Shown here: one piece after another, positions 1 to 8,002 of the stretch
Layout of the letters: every line of letters begins with the position of its first letter
Numbering within the stretch: the stretch's first letter is position 1
Source of the DNA: Sphingomonas sp. URHD0057
GTDB lineage: Bacteria; Pseudomonadota; Alphaproteobacteria; Sphingomonadales; Sphingomonadaceae
Direction of reading: 5' to 3'
DNA length: 64,000 nucleotides
Assembly: GCF_000620665.1 (NCBI RefSeq)
Contig: NZ_JIAU01000008.1
Coordinates: 124,001-188,000 of the forward strand
Made by a program: the position numbers and the translations under genes
The notes under the pieces: model-generated
Database searches by the model: none
Told to the model about the DNA's origin: nothing
The model's input: the letters and a program-made list of their open reading frames with translations, nothing else

Positions 1-72
1 GATCAAGGCGTCGATGTCGCGGCGCCGGTGCGGCTGCAGGCCGATCGCGCCCCTGCGCCACCATCAGGCTGA
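1..72 (+). CDS. possible C-terminal tail of a gene entering from the left
   Basis: One plus-strand frame is open from base 1 to a TGA at 70-72 and would encode about 23 residues (beginning DQGVDVAAP) with GC-rich third positions. Nothing identifies a family. The same bases are also open on the minus strand from an ATG at 62-64. I cannot decide between them, so this only marks that the edge may hold the end of a gene. Bases 73-144 show no feature I can support. Confidence 0.2.
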   Translation, partial: DQGVDVAAPVRLQADRAPAPPSG

Positions 73-144
73 GGCTCCCCAACACGCTTTCTTAATGGCA
101 ACGGGCTAGACGGCTGGGCTCGACCTCTCACGCGTGGGACAGCA

Positions 145-1083
145 GTGCAGAAGCTCCGGTCCATTCAGGTGCTGCGCGGACTGGCGGCCTGTGCGGTCGT
201 CTTCCTCCATGCTTATCCGGATCCTAACGGGCCCGTCGGCAATGCCGGCTACGGGGCAGCGGGCGTCGACCTGTTCTTCGTGATCTCCGGCTTCATCATG
301 GCCAGCGTCTCGCAAGGACGGACCGCAGGGCAGTTCCTCGGTGACCGGCTGTGGCGGATTTACCCCTTGTGGTGGGTTGCGGTGCTGCCGTGGCTGTTCA
401 TGGTGCCGCGCGGACCGACGTTCCTGGTCTCCAGCCTGACCCTGTGGCCGATCTATGGTGGCGGCTACTTTGTGCCGGTGCTCAAAGTCGGCTGGACGCT
501 CAGCTTCGAGCTTCTGTTCTACCTCGCCATGACCGCAGCGATCGCGACGCGCGCCGCCGTCCCGCTGGCGCTTTACGCGCTGTTCCTGGTCGGTGCACTG
601 GCAACCTCCAGTCCGCTACTTCACTTCCTCGGCAGCCCGATGGCGCTCGAGTTCCTGATGGGGGTGCTGATCGCCCGGCTTCCGCGGCGCCCCGCCGTGG
701 GCATCTTGCTTCCGATCGGCATCGCACTGTTTGCCTGTACGTCGGCCGGCGTCGGCGACGTCGAAGCCTCGCTGGGGCCGCAATGGGCGCTATGGCGCGC
801 GCTCCTGTGGGGCGTTCCGGCTGCGCTCGTCGTCTGGGGCACGCTGTCCCTCGACCGGGTCTTCAAGCACCGCGCCTTCGACGTCCCCGTGGCGCTCGGC
901 GACGCGTCTTACTCCATTTACCTGTTCCATCCGCTGGTGGCTTACGGCCTCGACCTCGCCTGGCCGGCCCGCATTCTCCTTGCCGCCGGGGTTGGCTGGG
1001 CGATGCATCTGCTGGTCGAGACGAGGCTTTTGCACCTGCGCAAGCGCGCCTTCGCAATTCGCCCGACGTTCGCCGTATCGTAA
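145..1083 (+). CDS. acyltransferase 3 family membrane protein
   Basis: A 312-residue polytopic membrane protein of the acyltransferase 3 (OafA/NodX-type) family, which O-acylates extracytoplasmic sugars or lipids. The N-terminus carries the family signature: R11 followed by H22 at the end of the first hydrophobic segment (RGLAACAVVFLHA), then a GVDLFFVISGF stretch near residue 40. About ten hydrophobic segments follow, and the length is normal for the membrane domain alone, with no SGNH domain. The start is a GTG; no good Shine-Dalgarno is visible, but the family motif begins immediately, so a later start would delete it. The substrate cannot be predicted. The next genes are separated by a promoter, so it is probably a single-gene unit. 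Confidence 0.85.
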   Translation: MQKLRSIQVLRGLAACAVVFLHAYPDPNGPVGNAGYGAAGVDLFFVISGFIMASVSQGRTAGQFLGDRLWRIYPLWWVAVLPWLFMVPRGPTFLVSSLTLWPIYGGGYFVPVLKVGWTLSFELLFYLAMTAAIATRAAVPLALYALFLVGALATSSPLLHFLGSPMALEFLMGVLIARLPRRPAVGILLPIGIALFACTSAGVGDVEASLGPQWALWRALLWGVPAALVVWGTLSLDRVFKHRAFDVPVALGDASYSIYLFHPLVAYGLDLAWPARILLAAGVGWAMHLLVETRLLHLRKRAFAIRPTFAVS

Positions 1084-1090
1084 AGCACCC

Positions 1091-1118
1091 TTGACAGCGA
1101 TCTCCGATCCGATGTAAT
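1091..1118 (+). promoter_or_regulatory. sigma-70-like promoter with overlapping inverted repeat
   Basis: TTGACA at 1091-1096 and TGTAAT at 1113-1118 are separated by 16 bases and match consensus at 6/6 and 5/6 positions. The -10 runs into an inverted repeat, GTAA-N8-TTAC (1115-1130), which could be an operator for the XRE regulator two genes downstream. It precedes the 1151 gene by about 30 bases. Confidence 0.5.
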
Positions 1119-1150
1119 GTTCGCTTTACTATTCGGAAAGGGATCTTGTC

Positions 1151-1561
1151 ATGACTTGGAACGCGGCCATGAAGCGATACAATTGGCGCGTACTCTGGTT
1201 GAGTGCACTTTACGCCATTTTCCTGATCGGCGCGGTTTACGGCTTCAAACATCGGCTTTTTGCCGGTCCGAGCGCTTATCTCGCTGCGATCCTGCCCGCC
1301 TTGCCGATTGTCGGCATTTTCGCCGCGATGGGCCGCTACCTAGTCGAGGAGCAGGACGAATATGTGCGCATGTTGATGGTCCGCCAGTCGCTCTGGGCAA
1401 GCGGATTTGCGCTTAGCGTTGCCACCGTTTGGGGCTTTCTCGAGAACTTCAACCTCGTCACTCATGTCGATGCTTATTCGATTGCGATCGTCTGGTTCTT
1501 CGGCCTCGGCGTCGGATCGATCATGAACAAGCTCACCCTCGGCTCCACGGTGCGCTGCTGA
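1151..1561 (+). CDS. small four-helix membrane protein
   Basis: A 136-residue protein with four hydrophobic segments (about residues 12-30, 43-62, 82-101 and 107-126) and a short polar N-terminus. I do not recognise a named family. Its TGA overlaps the ATG of the next gene as TGATG, so it is translationally coupled to an XRE-type regulator. Membrane protein plus small XRE regulator is a recurrent pairing in which the regulator usually controls its own operon. The function of the membrane protein is unknown. The start is supported by a GGGA-type ribosome site just upstream of the ATG. Confidence 0.7.
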   Translation: MTWNAAMKRYNWRVLWLSALYAIFLIGAVYGFKHRLFAGPSAYLAAILPALPIVGIFAAMGRYLVEEQDEYVRMLMVRQSLWASGFALSVATVWGFLENFNLVTHVDAYSIAIVWFFGLGVGSIMNKLTLGSTVRC

Positions 1562-1776
1562 TGGAAAACCGCCTTCGCCTCCTGCGCGCCGAGCGCAGCT
1601 GGAGCCAGCAGGGCCTTGCCGAGCGCCTCGAAGTGTCGCGCCAGAGCGTGAATGCGATCGAGACCGGCAAATACGATCCCTCGCTGCCGCTCGCGTTCCG
1701 GATCGCCGAGCTGTTCGACCGACCGATCGAGGACATTTTCGTGTCGCCCTCGCGCCGCAGCTCGAAGGCCATCTAG
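1561..1776 (+). CDS. XRE-family helix-turn-helix regulator
   Basis: A 71-residue protein consisting almost entirely of a Cro/C1-type helix-turn-helix (about residues 5-60). The recognition helix region contains SRQSVNAIETGKYDPSL, typical of the short YozG-like regulators encoded next to small membrane proteins. The ATG overlaps the stop of the preceding membrane protein gene, indicating coupled expression. It probably binds near the promoter at 1091-1118; the GTAA-N8-TTAC repeat there is the obvious candidate site, but this is inference. No ligand domain is present. Confidence 0.85.
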   Translation: MENRLRLLRAERSWSQQGLAERLEVSRQSVNAIETGKYDPSLPLAFRIAELFDRPIEDIFVSPSRRSSKAI

Positions 1777-1783
1777 CCCGCTG

Positions 1784-2743
1784 CTAGGCGGTTTCGACCG
1801 GCCCGAGCGCTTCGTCGAGGATCGCTTCCGCCTTGAGGAACAGCTGGGTGTCCACAATCACCCCCGATGCATGGGCATTCTCGATCACCTGCTCGGGACG
1901 AGACGCGCCGATGATCGCCGAGGCCACGTTGGGCTCGCGGAGAACCCAGGCGAGCGCGAACTGCGGCAGAGTCAGCCCGGCCTCCTCGGCGATGGGCTTC
2001 AATGACTGGACGGCGCGCAGCACGCCGGGCTGCATCAGCCGGTCCATCCAGCCGCCCATCGATTCGCTCGCTGCCCGCGAGTCACCCGGTGGCGGCCGGT
2101 CGGGGTCGTATTTTCCTGTCAGCACGCCCTGCCCCAGCGGCGACCAGACGATTTGCGAAATGCCGTTGGCGGCGCAAAGCGGAATCACCTCGTCCTCGGG
2201 CTCGCGCCACAACATCGAATATTGCGGTTGGCTCGAGACGAACCTCGCCACCCCGGTCATGTCCAGCGCGGCCTGGATCCGTTCCGCCGGCCATTCCGAA
2301 AAGCCGATATAGCGCGTCTTGCCGCTGTCGACGGCGCGGGTCAGCGCCTCCATCGTCTCTTCGAGCGGCGTGTCCCAGTCGTAACGGTGGCATTGATAGA
2401 GGTCGACGTAATCGGTTCTCAAACGCTGCAGCGAGGCGTCGATCTGCTTTTCGATCTGAGCGCGCGACAGGCCACGATCGCTCTCGCTCATCGGGAAATA
2501 GACTTTGGTCGCGAGCACGTAGCTGTCGCGGGGCCAGCCCGCGAGCGCCTCCCCGAGGAAAGTCTCAGCGGCCCCGCGGCCATAGACGTTGGCGGTGTCG
2601 ATGAAATTGATGCCTTGGTTGAACGCCTCTTCGAGGCAGGCGCGGGCTTTGTCCGCTTCGACCCCGACGCCATAGGTGAGCCACGAGCCGAGAGAGATTT
2701 CGGAAACTTCGAGGTCGCTGCTGCCGAGCTTGCGGGTCTTCAT
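1784..2743 (-). CDS. aldo/keto reductase (potassium-channel beta-subunit-like)
   Basis: A 319-residue NADPH-dependent oxidoreductase with the TIM-barrel aldo/keto reductase fold. Visible landmarks are SLGSWLTYG near the N-terminus, the catalytic region FIDTANVYGRGAAE (catalytic Asp and Tyr), a TKVYFP strand for the Lys, and the cofactor-binding end with ASAIIGASRPEQV. It resembles the KCNAB/YghZ subgroup that reduces aldehydes. An upstream GTG is in frame, but the ATG at 2743 has GGAG six bases before it and matches the family start MKTRKLG. It ends seven bases from the XRE gene, convergently. The physiological substrate is unknown. Confidence 0.9.
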   Translation of the reverse strand: MKTRKLGSSDLEVSEISLGSWLTYGVGVEADKARACLEEAFNQGINFIDTANVYGRGAAETFLGEALAGWPRDSYVLATKVYFPMSESDRGLSRAQIEKQIDASLQRLRTDYVDLYQCHRYDWDTPLEETMEALTRAVDSGKTRYIGFSEWPAERIQAALDMTGVARFVSSQPQYSMLWREPEDEVIPLCAANGISQIVWSPLGQGVLTGKYDPDRPPPGDSRAASESMGGWMDRLMQPGVLRAVQSLKPIAEEAGLTLPQFALAWVLREPNVASAIIGASRPEQVIENAHASGVIVDTQLFLKAEAILDEALGPVETA

Positions 2744-2863
2744 GCCTGTCTCCACGCCCCGCCCACCGCAGCCCTGCTCCCGAGCGCCGCCGCGCGCAAG
2801 CGCAGCGACGGTTGCGGGGACCGGCCGATCGTGGAAGAGACTGATTCAACAGGGGAAGAATCA

Positions 2864-3502
2864 ATGAAGTTGATGGTGATCGGCTTTCCGAAGTCGGGCA
2901 CGACCAGCTTGACCGAGGCGCTGACCGCCAGCGGCTTCCGGCCGGCGCACTGGCGAACTCATGCCGGAAGGTTCGTCGGCTCGCTGATCTATCAGGCGAT
3001 CTATCGCGGCCTCGAGCCGTTCGCGCTGCTCGAGCGCTATGACGCCATCACCCAGGCCGACGTGTGCCTGCCCTCGTTGCAGCTCAATTTTTGGCCGAAC
3101 CTGGATTTCGCGGTCCTGAGCGCGATCCGCAGGGCGCACCCGACCTGCCTCCTGTTGCTCAATTACCGCCGGCCCGAGGCGATCGCCGACGGAATCATGA
3201 AATGGGACGATTTGCAGCAGCGAGTCGCCATGTCGTCGATCCCAGGCCTGCCGGTCGGGGTTGGTGACAAGCGCGAGGAGCTGATCACCTGGATCGAAAA
3301 TCACTTCGACGCGTGCCGCCGCTTCTTCGCCGGCGACGAGCATTTCCTCGAGCTCGACATTGAGAGCGCCGTCGCGCCGGCGCGACTCAGCAAGGCGCTC
3401 GGCATGGAGATTGTCGGTTGGGCCGATCGCAAGGCCGTGACCTACGAGGACGAGCTCGCCGTGCTTCCGCCTGGGAAATATCGCGATATTCGCAAAGGAT
3501 GA
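2864..3502 (+). CDS. P-loop sulfotransferase-like protein
   Basis: A 212-residue protein beginning with the phosphosulfate-binding loop of sulfotransferases (GFPKSGTTSL, residues 7-16). A typical mid-protein core helps, and NYRRPEAIADG may be the 3'-phosphate-binding segment. It is shorter than most sulfotransferases (250-300 residues), so kinase-like P-loop activity cannot be excluded. The ATG follows AGGGGAA at a good distance. Its stop overlaps the next ATG (ATGA), so it is co-translated with an alpha/beta hydrolase. It is transcribed divergently from the aldo/keto reductase gene. The acceptor is unknown. Confidence 0.7.
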   Translation: MKLMVIGFPKSGTTSLTEALTASGFRPAHWRTHAGRFVGSLIYQAIYRGLEPFALLERYDAITQADVCLPSLQLNFWPNLDFAVLSAIRRAHPTCLLLLNYRRPEAIADGIMKWDDLQQRVAMSSIPGLPVGVGDKREELITWIENHFDACRRFFAGDEHFLELDIESAVAPARLSKALGMEIVGWADRKAVTYEDELAVLPPGKYRDIRKG

Positions 3503-4194
3503 GCGGTGCCGGTCCAACCTTCGTCGAAATTGGTACGCGGCGGATTGCCTATCGATTGCGCGAGGGCGTCGCTCCGACGCTCGTCTTCTTTCCCGGCTAT
3601 GCGTCGGACATGCAGGGCGCGAAGGCGCTGGCCCTCGATGAATTCGCTGCCCGCCGCGGCCTTGGCATCGTGCGGTTCGACTATTCCGGGACCGGCTCGA
3701 GCGGCGGTCTCTTCGAAGACGGGGCTCTGGAGCTGTGGATCGAGGAATCGCTTGCGGTTGTCGACCGGCTCACCACCGGTCCGCTGATTCTCATCGGCTC
3801 ATCTATGGGCGGCTGGATCGCCCTCCACGTCGCCCTTCAGCGACGACCGCGGGTAATGGCGCTCGTCGGGATCGCGGCCGCACCCGATTTCACCCAATGG
3901 GGCTTCAGCGATGGCAACGCCGCCGAACGGCAGGGACTGTCCCGAACATTCTGGGAATCGGGCCAGCGTCACCTGTTGCTCGAAGCTGGGATCGGGCTCG
4001 ACTGCCCGGTCCGGCTCGTTCACGGCGAGTGCGACACCGATGTCCCGCTGGAGGTGGCGTTTCGGCTGATGCGCGCGCTCCATTCAGCGGATGTCCAGCT
4101 TCAGGTGATCAAGGGCGGGGGCCACCGCTTGTCGGAGCCGCATGAGATCGACGCGATCCTGCGCACCGTCGCCGCCCTCACGGAGCCCGAATGA
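3499..4194 (+). CDS. alpha/beta hydrolase
   Basis: A 231-residue cytoplasmic hydrolase. The nucleophile elbow GSSMGG places the catalytic Ser at residue 102; the oxyanion region FFPGYASDM precedes it, and a C-terminal GGGHRLSEP supplies the catalytic His. DTDVPLE probably carries the acid. It resembles the human RBBP9/ABHD10-type small esterases found in alphaproteobacteria. The start at 3499 overlaps the previous stop, and the end overlaps the following start at 4191, forming a three-gene translationally coupled unit. No substrate can be assigned. Confidence 0.85.
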   Translation: MSGAGPTFVEIGTRRIAYRLREGVAPTLVFFPGYASDMQGAKALALDEFAARRGLGIVRFDYSGTGSSGGLFEDGALELWIEESLAVVDRLTTGPLILIGSSMGGWIALHVALQRRPRVMALVGIAAAPDFTQWGFSDGNAAERQGLSRTFWESGQRHLLLEAGIGLDCPVRLVHGECDTDVPLEVAFRLMRALHSADVQLQVIKGGGHRLSEPHEIDAILRTVAALTEPE

Positions 4195-4880
4195 TCCTCT
4201 ATCTTGCCGCCGCTATCGCCGCCGCCGCGCCGTCGGCGGGCGTCTGCCCCGATGTCGTCACTCCCGAAGCGATGATTTGCCGAGCGCTCGACGCGCAGAA
4301 GCGCGGCGATCCGGAGGCCGGCGCGCAGGCATTCGAGGAAGCGGCCAAGGCGTCCCCGGAAAAGGACCCGGCAACGGCGCGGATGTGGGCCGCGGCGGGC
4401 AATATGTGGCTGGCGGCCGAGCAGCCGGCCAAGGCCGCGGCGGCGCTCGACCGCGCGCTTAAGCTTCCCGGCCTCGAGGCCGCCCAACATGGCGAGGCCC
4501 TGCTCGACCGGGCTCGCGCCGCCGAGGCGCAAGGCGATCTCAGGACCGCGCGGACAAAGCTGGGAGAGGCCGCAGCCTCGGTCGCCGACGACCCCTTCTA
4601 TTGGTATTTCTCCGCCGCGCTGGCGATCCGCGAGGGCGACCGCGGCGTAGCCCAATCGGCGATCACCAAGGCCCTCAATCTCGCGCCGTCGGACCCGACG
4701 GTCCTGTTCGAAGCGGGTCACGTCGCCGACTTCCTCGGCGACCAGGACAAGGCGCGGAATTACTGGGGGCGAGCCGCAGCGCGCGACCCGCACGGCCCGA
4801 TCGGCAAAGCCGCCGCCAAGGCGCAGGAACTGCTCGGCGTCACTCCGACCGTAAAAATGGAAACGCAGCCGTCGAAGTAA
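4191..4880 (+). CDS. exported tetratricopeptide-repeat protein
   Basis: A 229-residue protein with a short hydrophobic N-terminus (MILYLAAAIAAAAPSAG) that looks like a signal peptide, followed by alanine-rich helical repeats of TPR type across roughly residues 35-215. The repeats carry the usual A/G/Y spacing (for example AALDRALKL and AGHVADFLGDQDKARNYWGRAA). TPR domains mediate protein-protein contacts, so it probably acts as a periplasmic scaffold. It is the last gene of the coupled unit starting at 2864 and ends 18 bases from the convergent SIMPL gene. Confidence 0.75.
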   Translation: MILYLAAAIAAAAPSAGVCPDVVTPEAMICRALDAQKRGDPEAGAQAFEEAAKASPEKDPATARMWAAAGNMWLAAEQPAKAAAALDRALKLPGLEAAQHGEALLDRARAAEAQGDLRTARTKLGEAAASVADDPFYWYFSAALAIREGDRGVAQSAITKALNLAPSDPTVLFEAGHVADFLGDQDKARNYWGRAAARDPHGPIGKAAAKAQELLGVTPTVKMETQPSK

Positions 4881-4898
4881 ACGGCTACGCCCCGCCGA

Positions 4899-5645
4899 CT
4901 AGCCGAGATCATAGTCAATCGTCGTTACGACGCGGACTTTCTGGAAGGGTGTGCTGCCTCCGGACGAACCGCAGTCGTCGCAATCCTCGCCATCCCGCGC
5001 ACCGACTGAAAAATAGCCTTGGCTCGCAGTCTTGAGCCGTCCGACCGCGACACCGCTGTCGCGCGCGAATTGCTCCGCGCTCAAGCGCGCGTTCCGAGTT
5101 GCTTCGGCGATCATCTCCGGCTTGAGATCGTTAAGCTTGGTGAAGCTGTAAGTAACGTTGCTCCCGGACAACTCGACTCCGTCGCGCAGCAGCTCCGCCT
5201 GGCGTGTATAAGCCGAGCGTGCTCTCAAAACGTCGTTGGTTCTGAGCTGGAGCGACCGGCTGACGGTCAGCTTTTGCGGACCGACCGGCTTTCCGTCCCG
5301 ATCTCTCGGCTGTTCGCGACTCAGGTCGACGTTGCTGTCCGTGATGTCGCCCGGCCGAAAGCCGGCGCGCAGGAAGAACGCCTTCACGGAGCGCGCCTGC
5401 TGATCGACCGACTCCTGGACGGGTCCAAGTTCGGTCCCTTGGTGCGAAAAGGCGATCGTCCAGGTGGCGAGATTGGCGGTGACATTTCGCTCTGAGACGC
5501 CGCGGACGGTGACCGTCCGGTGCTCCGCCATTTTGGAACGACGCAATCCATCGCCAAGCGCGTAGCCGCTGGTGGTGAGACCGACGCCGAAAATCGCGAC
5601 CGCGCCCAAAAGGACGACGCGGCTGTCCTGCAGCTTGTGGATCAT
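4899..5645 (-). CDS. SIMPL domain (DUF541) periplasmic protein
   Basis: A 248-residue protein with an N-terminal membrane anchor or uncleaved signal (residues 10-32) followed by a SIMPL/DUF541 domain. The typical opening TVTVRGVSERNVTANLATW and the C-terminal VRVVTTIDYDLG strand are present. The family is periplasmic or outer-membrane associated and of poorly defined function; the E. coli YggE relative is linked to oxidative stress. I chose the ATG at 5645 because the open frame upstream encodes no domain and the hydrophobic anchor begins right after it. A CDCC-like cluster (DGEDCDDCGSS) near the C-terminus is unusual and might bind metal or form a disulfide. Confidence 0.8.
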   Translation of the reverse strand: MIHKLQDSRVVLLGAVAIFGVGLTTSGYALGDGLRRSKMAEHRTVTVRGVSERNVTANLATWTIAFSHQGTELGPVQESVDQQARSVKAFFLRAGFRPGDITDSNVDLSREQPRDRDGKPVGPQKLTVSRSLQLRTNDVLRARSAYTRQAELLRDGVELSGSNVTYSFTKLNDLKPEMIAEATRNARLSAEQFARDSGVAVGRLKTASQGYFSVGARDGEDCDDCGSSGGSTPFQKVRVVTTIDYDLG

Positions 5646-5755
5646 GGGATGAAAACCCGTGCGTTCGTCCGCATATACGAGCAGCCACCGGTCATGATCG
5701 CCGGTCACGGCTGCGACGAACCGTGTATTTATAGCGACGAATTGAGCGAAGCGAA

Positions 5756-6172
5756 ATGAGATTCCTGCATTCGATGATCCGCGTCTCCGATCCCGGCGCC
5801 ACTGTTGCATTCTTTCAACTATTGGGCCTCGAAGAGCGGCGGCGAATGGACAATGAGGCCGGGCGCTTCACCCTGATCTTCCTCGGCGTGCCGGACGATG
5901 AGGGCGGCGAGGTCGAGCTTACCTATAACTGGGATGAGCAGGGCTATGGCGGCGGCCGCAACTTCGGCCATCTCGCCTACCAGGTCGACGACATCTACGA
6001 GACCTGCCGGCGCCTGATGGAGAATGGCGTAACCATCAACCGCCCGCCGCGCGACGGCCGCATGGCCTTCATCCGCTCGCCCGACAGCATTTCGATCGAA
6101 CTGCTGCAGAAGGGCGAGGAGCTCGCCCCTGCCGAGCCCTGGGCTTCAATGCCCAATAGCGGCGAATGGTAG
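5756..6172 (+). CDS. gloA: lactoylglutathione lyase (glyoxalase I)
   Basis: A 138-residue vicinal-oxygen-chelate protein that isomerises the methylglyoxal-glutathione hemithioacetal to S-lactoylglutathione. The metal ligands are visible in order: H5 in MRFLHSMIRV, the Glu in EVELTYNWD, the His in FGHLAYQVDD and the Glu in SIELLQKG. The length matches the short bacterial Ni-type GloA. Its stop overlaps the start of the next gene, and gloB lies two genes downstream, so the two glyoxalase steps appear to be in one operon. Confidence in GloA over a generic VOC protein is high because all four ligands and the spacing fit. Confidence 0.93.
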   Translation: MRFLHSMIRVSDPGATVAFFQLLGLEERRRMDNEAGRFTLIFLGVPDDEGGEVELTYNWDEQGYGGGRNFGHLAYQVDDIYETCRRLMENGVTINRPPRDGRMAFIRSPDSISIELLQKGEELAPAEPWASMPNSGEW

Positions 6173-7224
6173 GCTGGCCCGACCGCCGCTGGCTCGACCT
6201 CGTCGGGACCGAGCAGCCGATCGTCCAGGCGCCGATGGCCGGGGCCGGCGGCGTCGAACTGTGCATCGCCGCGATCGAAGGCGGCGCACTCGGCTCGCTG
6301 CCGTGCGGAATGCTTTCGCCCGAGCAGGTTCGAGCACAAGTTGCCGAGGTCCGCGCAGGCACGGACCGGCCGTTCAACCTCAACTTCTTCTGTCATCGCA
6401 TGCCGGACGGTGTGGGCGATGCTGCCTGGCGCGAGCTGCTTCGGCCTTACTATGAGGAATTCGGCGTTCAGCCCTCGAACGGCGGTGCCATGCGTCTCCC
6501 GTTCGACGCGGCAATGGCCGAGGTGGTGGAGGAGGTCCGGCCCGCAGTCGTCAGCTTCCACTTCGGCCTGCCCGAACCGTCGCTGCTCGACCGCGTGAAG
6601 GCGACCGGTGCCATCGTCATCGGGAATGCGACGACGGTCGAGGAAGCGCTCTGGCTTGATGAGCGCGGCGTCCACGCCGTCATCGCGCAGGGGTTCGAGG
6701 CCGGCGGGCACAGCGGGCGCTTCCTCGGCTCCGATCCGGCGGAGGCGCTCGGATTGTTCGCGCTGGTGCCGCAGGCGGCCGACGCGGTGCGCATCCCGGT
6801 CATCGCCGCCGGCGGGATCGGGGATGCGCGCGGGATCGCCGCGGCCTTCACGCTCGGAGCGAGCGGGGTCGAAATCGGCACCGCCTACCTTCATTGCCCG
6901 GAAGCCGGGATCAGCGATGCCCACCGCCGCAAGCTGCGCGAAGGTCGGACGGTCTTCACCAACCTGCTGAGCGGCGGGCTTGCCCGGGGCGTGCATGGCC
7001 GGTTGATCGACGATCTCGGTCCGATCCGTCCGGAGGCGCCGCGCTATCCGCTGGCCAGTGCCGCTTTGGCGCCGATCCGCGCCGCAGCAGAAAAGCGCTG
7101 CGAATTCGGTTTCGGCCCGATGTGGGCGGGGCAGGCCGCGCCGCTCGGGCAGGCGCTTCCCGCTGCCGAGCTGACGCGCCAGCTCGGTGCGGACGCGCTG
7201 GCGATCCTGGGTCGCGCGGGGTAG
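6166..7224 (+). CDS. nitronate monooxygenase-type FMN enzyme
   Basis: A 352-residue TIM-barrel flavoprotein of the nitronate monooxygenase/enoyl reductase II family. The phosphate-binding and catalytic landmarks are present: PIVQAPMAGAGG at the N-terminus, QGFEAGGHSGRF (the loop with the catalytic His) near residue 187, and VIAAGGIGDARG and GVEIGTAYL further on. The ATG overlaps the end of gloA by seven bases, and gloB follows ten bases downstream. This suggests a shared transcript, though a functional link between nitronate oxidation and methylglyoxal detoxification is not established. It could act on another electrophile or 2-nitro compound. Confidence 0.85.
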   Translation: MVGWPDRRWLDLVGTEQPIVQAPMAGAGGVELCIAAIEGGALGSLPCGMLSPEQVRAQVAEVRAGTDRPFNLNFFCHRMPDGVGDAAWRELLRPYYEEFGVQPSNGGAMRLPFDAAMAEVVEEVRPAVVSFHFGLPEPSLLDRVKATGAIVIGNATTVEEALWLDERGVHAVIAQGFEAGGHSGRFLGSDPAEALGLFALVPQAADAVRIPVIAAGGIGDARGIAAAFTLGASGVEIGTAYLHCPEAGISDAHRRKLREGRTVFTNLLSGGLARGVHGRLIDDLGPIRPEAPRYPLASAALAPIRAAAEKRCEFGFGPMWAGQAAPLGQALPAAELTRQLGADALAILGRAG

Positions 7225-7234
7225 GGCGCCAGTC

Positions 7235-7951
7235 ATGGACATCGTCGCGGTCCCGGCCTTCGCCGACAATTATATCTGGATCGTCCATGACGAAGCGAGC
7301 GGCGAGACGGCCGTGGTGGACCCGGGCGATGCTGCGCCCGCGCTGGCCGAAGTCGAGCGGCGCGGATGGTCGGTCAGCCAGGTGTGGAACACCCATCACC
7401 ACTGGGACCACACCGGCGGCAATATCGCGATCAAGCAGGCGACGGGCGCCGTCATCTCGGCTCCCGCCTCCGAGGACATTAAGGCCCGCGACGTCGCGCT
7501 GTCCGAAGGGAGCGAATTGCGCATCGGCGAGCATGTCGGGCGGGTGATCGAGATACCCGGCCACACGCTCGGCCACGTCGCGCTGGTGTTCGACGATCCG
7601 CGCATGGCGTTCGTCGGCGACACCCTGTTTGCCATGGGCTGCGGCCGCTTGTTCGAAGGCACCGCGGAGCAAATGTTCGATTCGCTTCAGCGCATTATCG
7701 CGCTGCCGGAGGATACGGAGCTCTATTGCGGGCACGAATATACGCTCGCCAACGCCCGCTTCGCCGCGCACGCCGAGCCCGACAATCCGGCAATTGCGTC
7801 TCGGCTCATCGAAGTCGAACGCCTGCGCCAAGCCGGCGAGATCACGCTTCCGACGACCGTTGCGCAGGAACGTGAAACCAATCCCTTCGTTCGAGCCTCT
7901 AACTGGCAGGAATTTGCGCGCCTGCGGTCGGACAAAGACAGCTTCCGTTAA
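7235..7951 (+). CDS. gloB: hydroxyacylglutathione hydrolase (glyoxalase II)
   Basis: A 238-residue metallo-beta-lactamase-fold enzyme that hydrolyses S-lactoylglutathione to lactate and glutathione. The binuclear metal motif THHHWDHTGG lies at residues 51-60, followed by a metal His in GHTLGH, the bridging Asp in FVGDTLF and the distal His in YCGHEYTLAN. The C-terminal substrate-binding segment ends with the family-like ETNPFVRA. The ATG at 7235 matches the family start (MDIVAVPAFADNYIW). It completes the glyoxalase operon begun by gloA at 5756. Confidence 0.96.
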   Translation: MDIVAVPAFADNYIWIVHDEASGETAVVDPGDAAPALAEVERRGWSVSQVWNTHHHWDHTGGNIAIKQATGAVISAPASEDIKARDVALSEGSELRIGEHVGRVIEIPGHTLGHVALVFDDPRMAFVGDTLFAMGCGRLFEGTAEQMFDSLQRIIALPEDTELYCGHEYTLANARFAAHAEPDNPAIASRLIEVERLRQAGEITLPTTVAQERETNPFVRASNWQEFARLRSDKDSFR

Positions 7952-8002
7952 GGCTCGCAGGCGCTCAAAATCGGGCGTAGCTCGGCCCCTAAGGAGGTTG
8001 CG

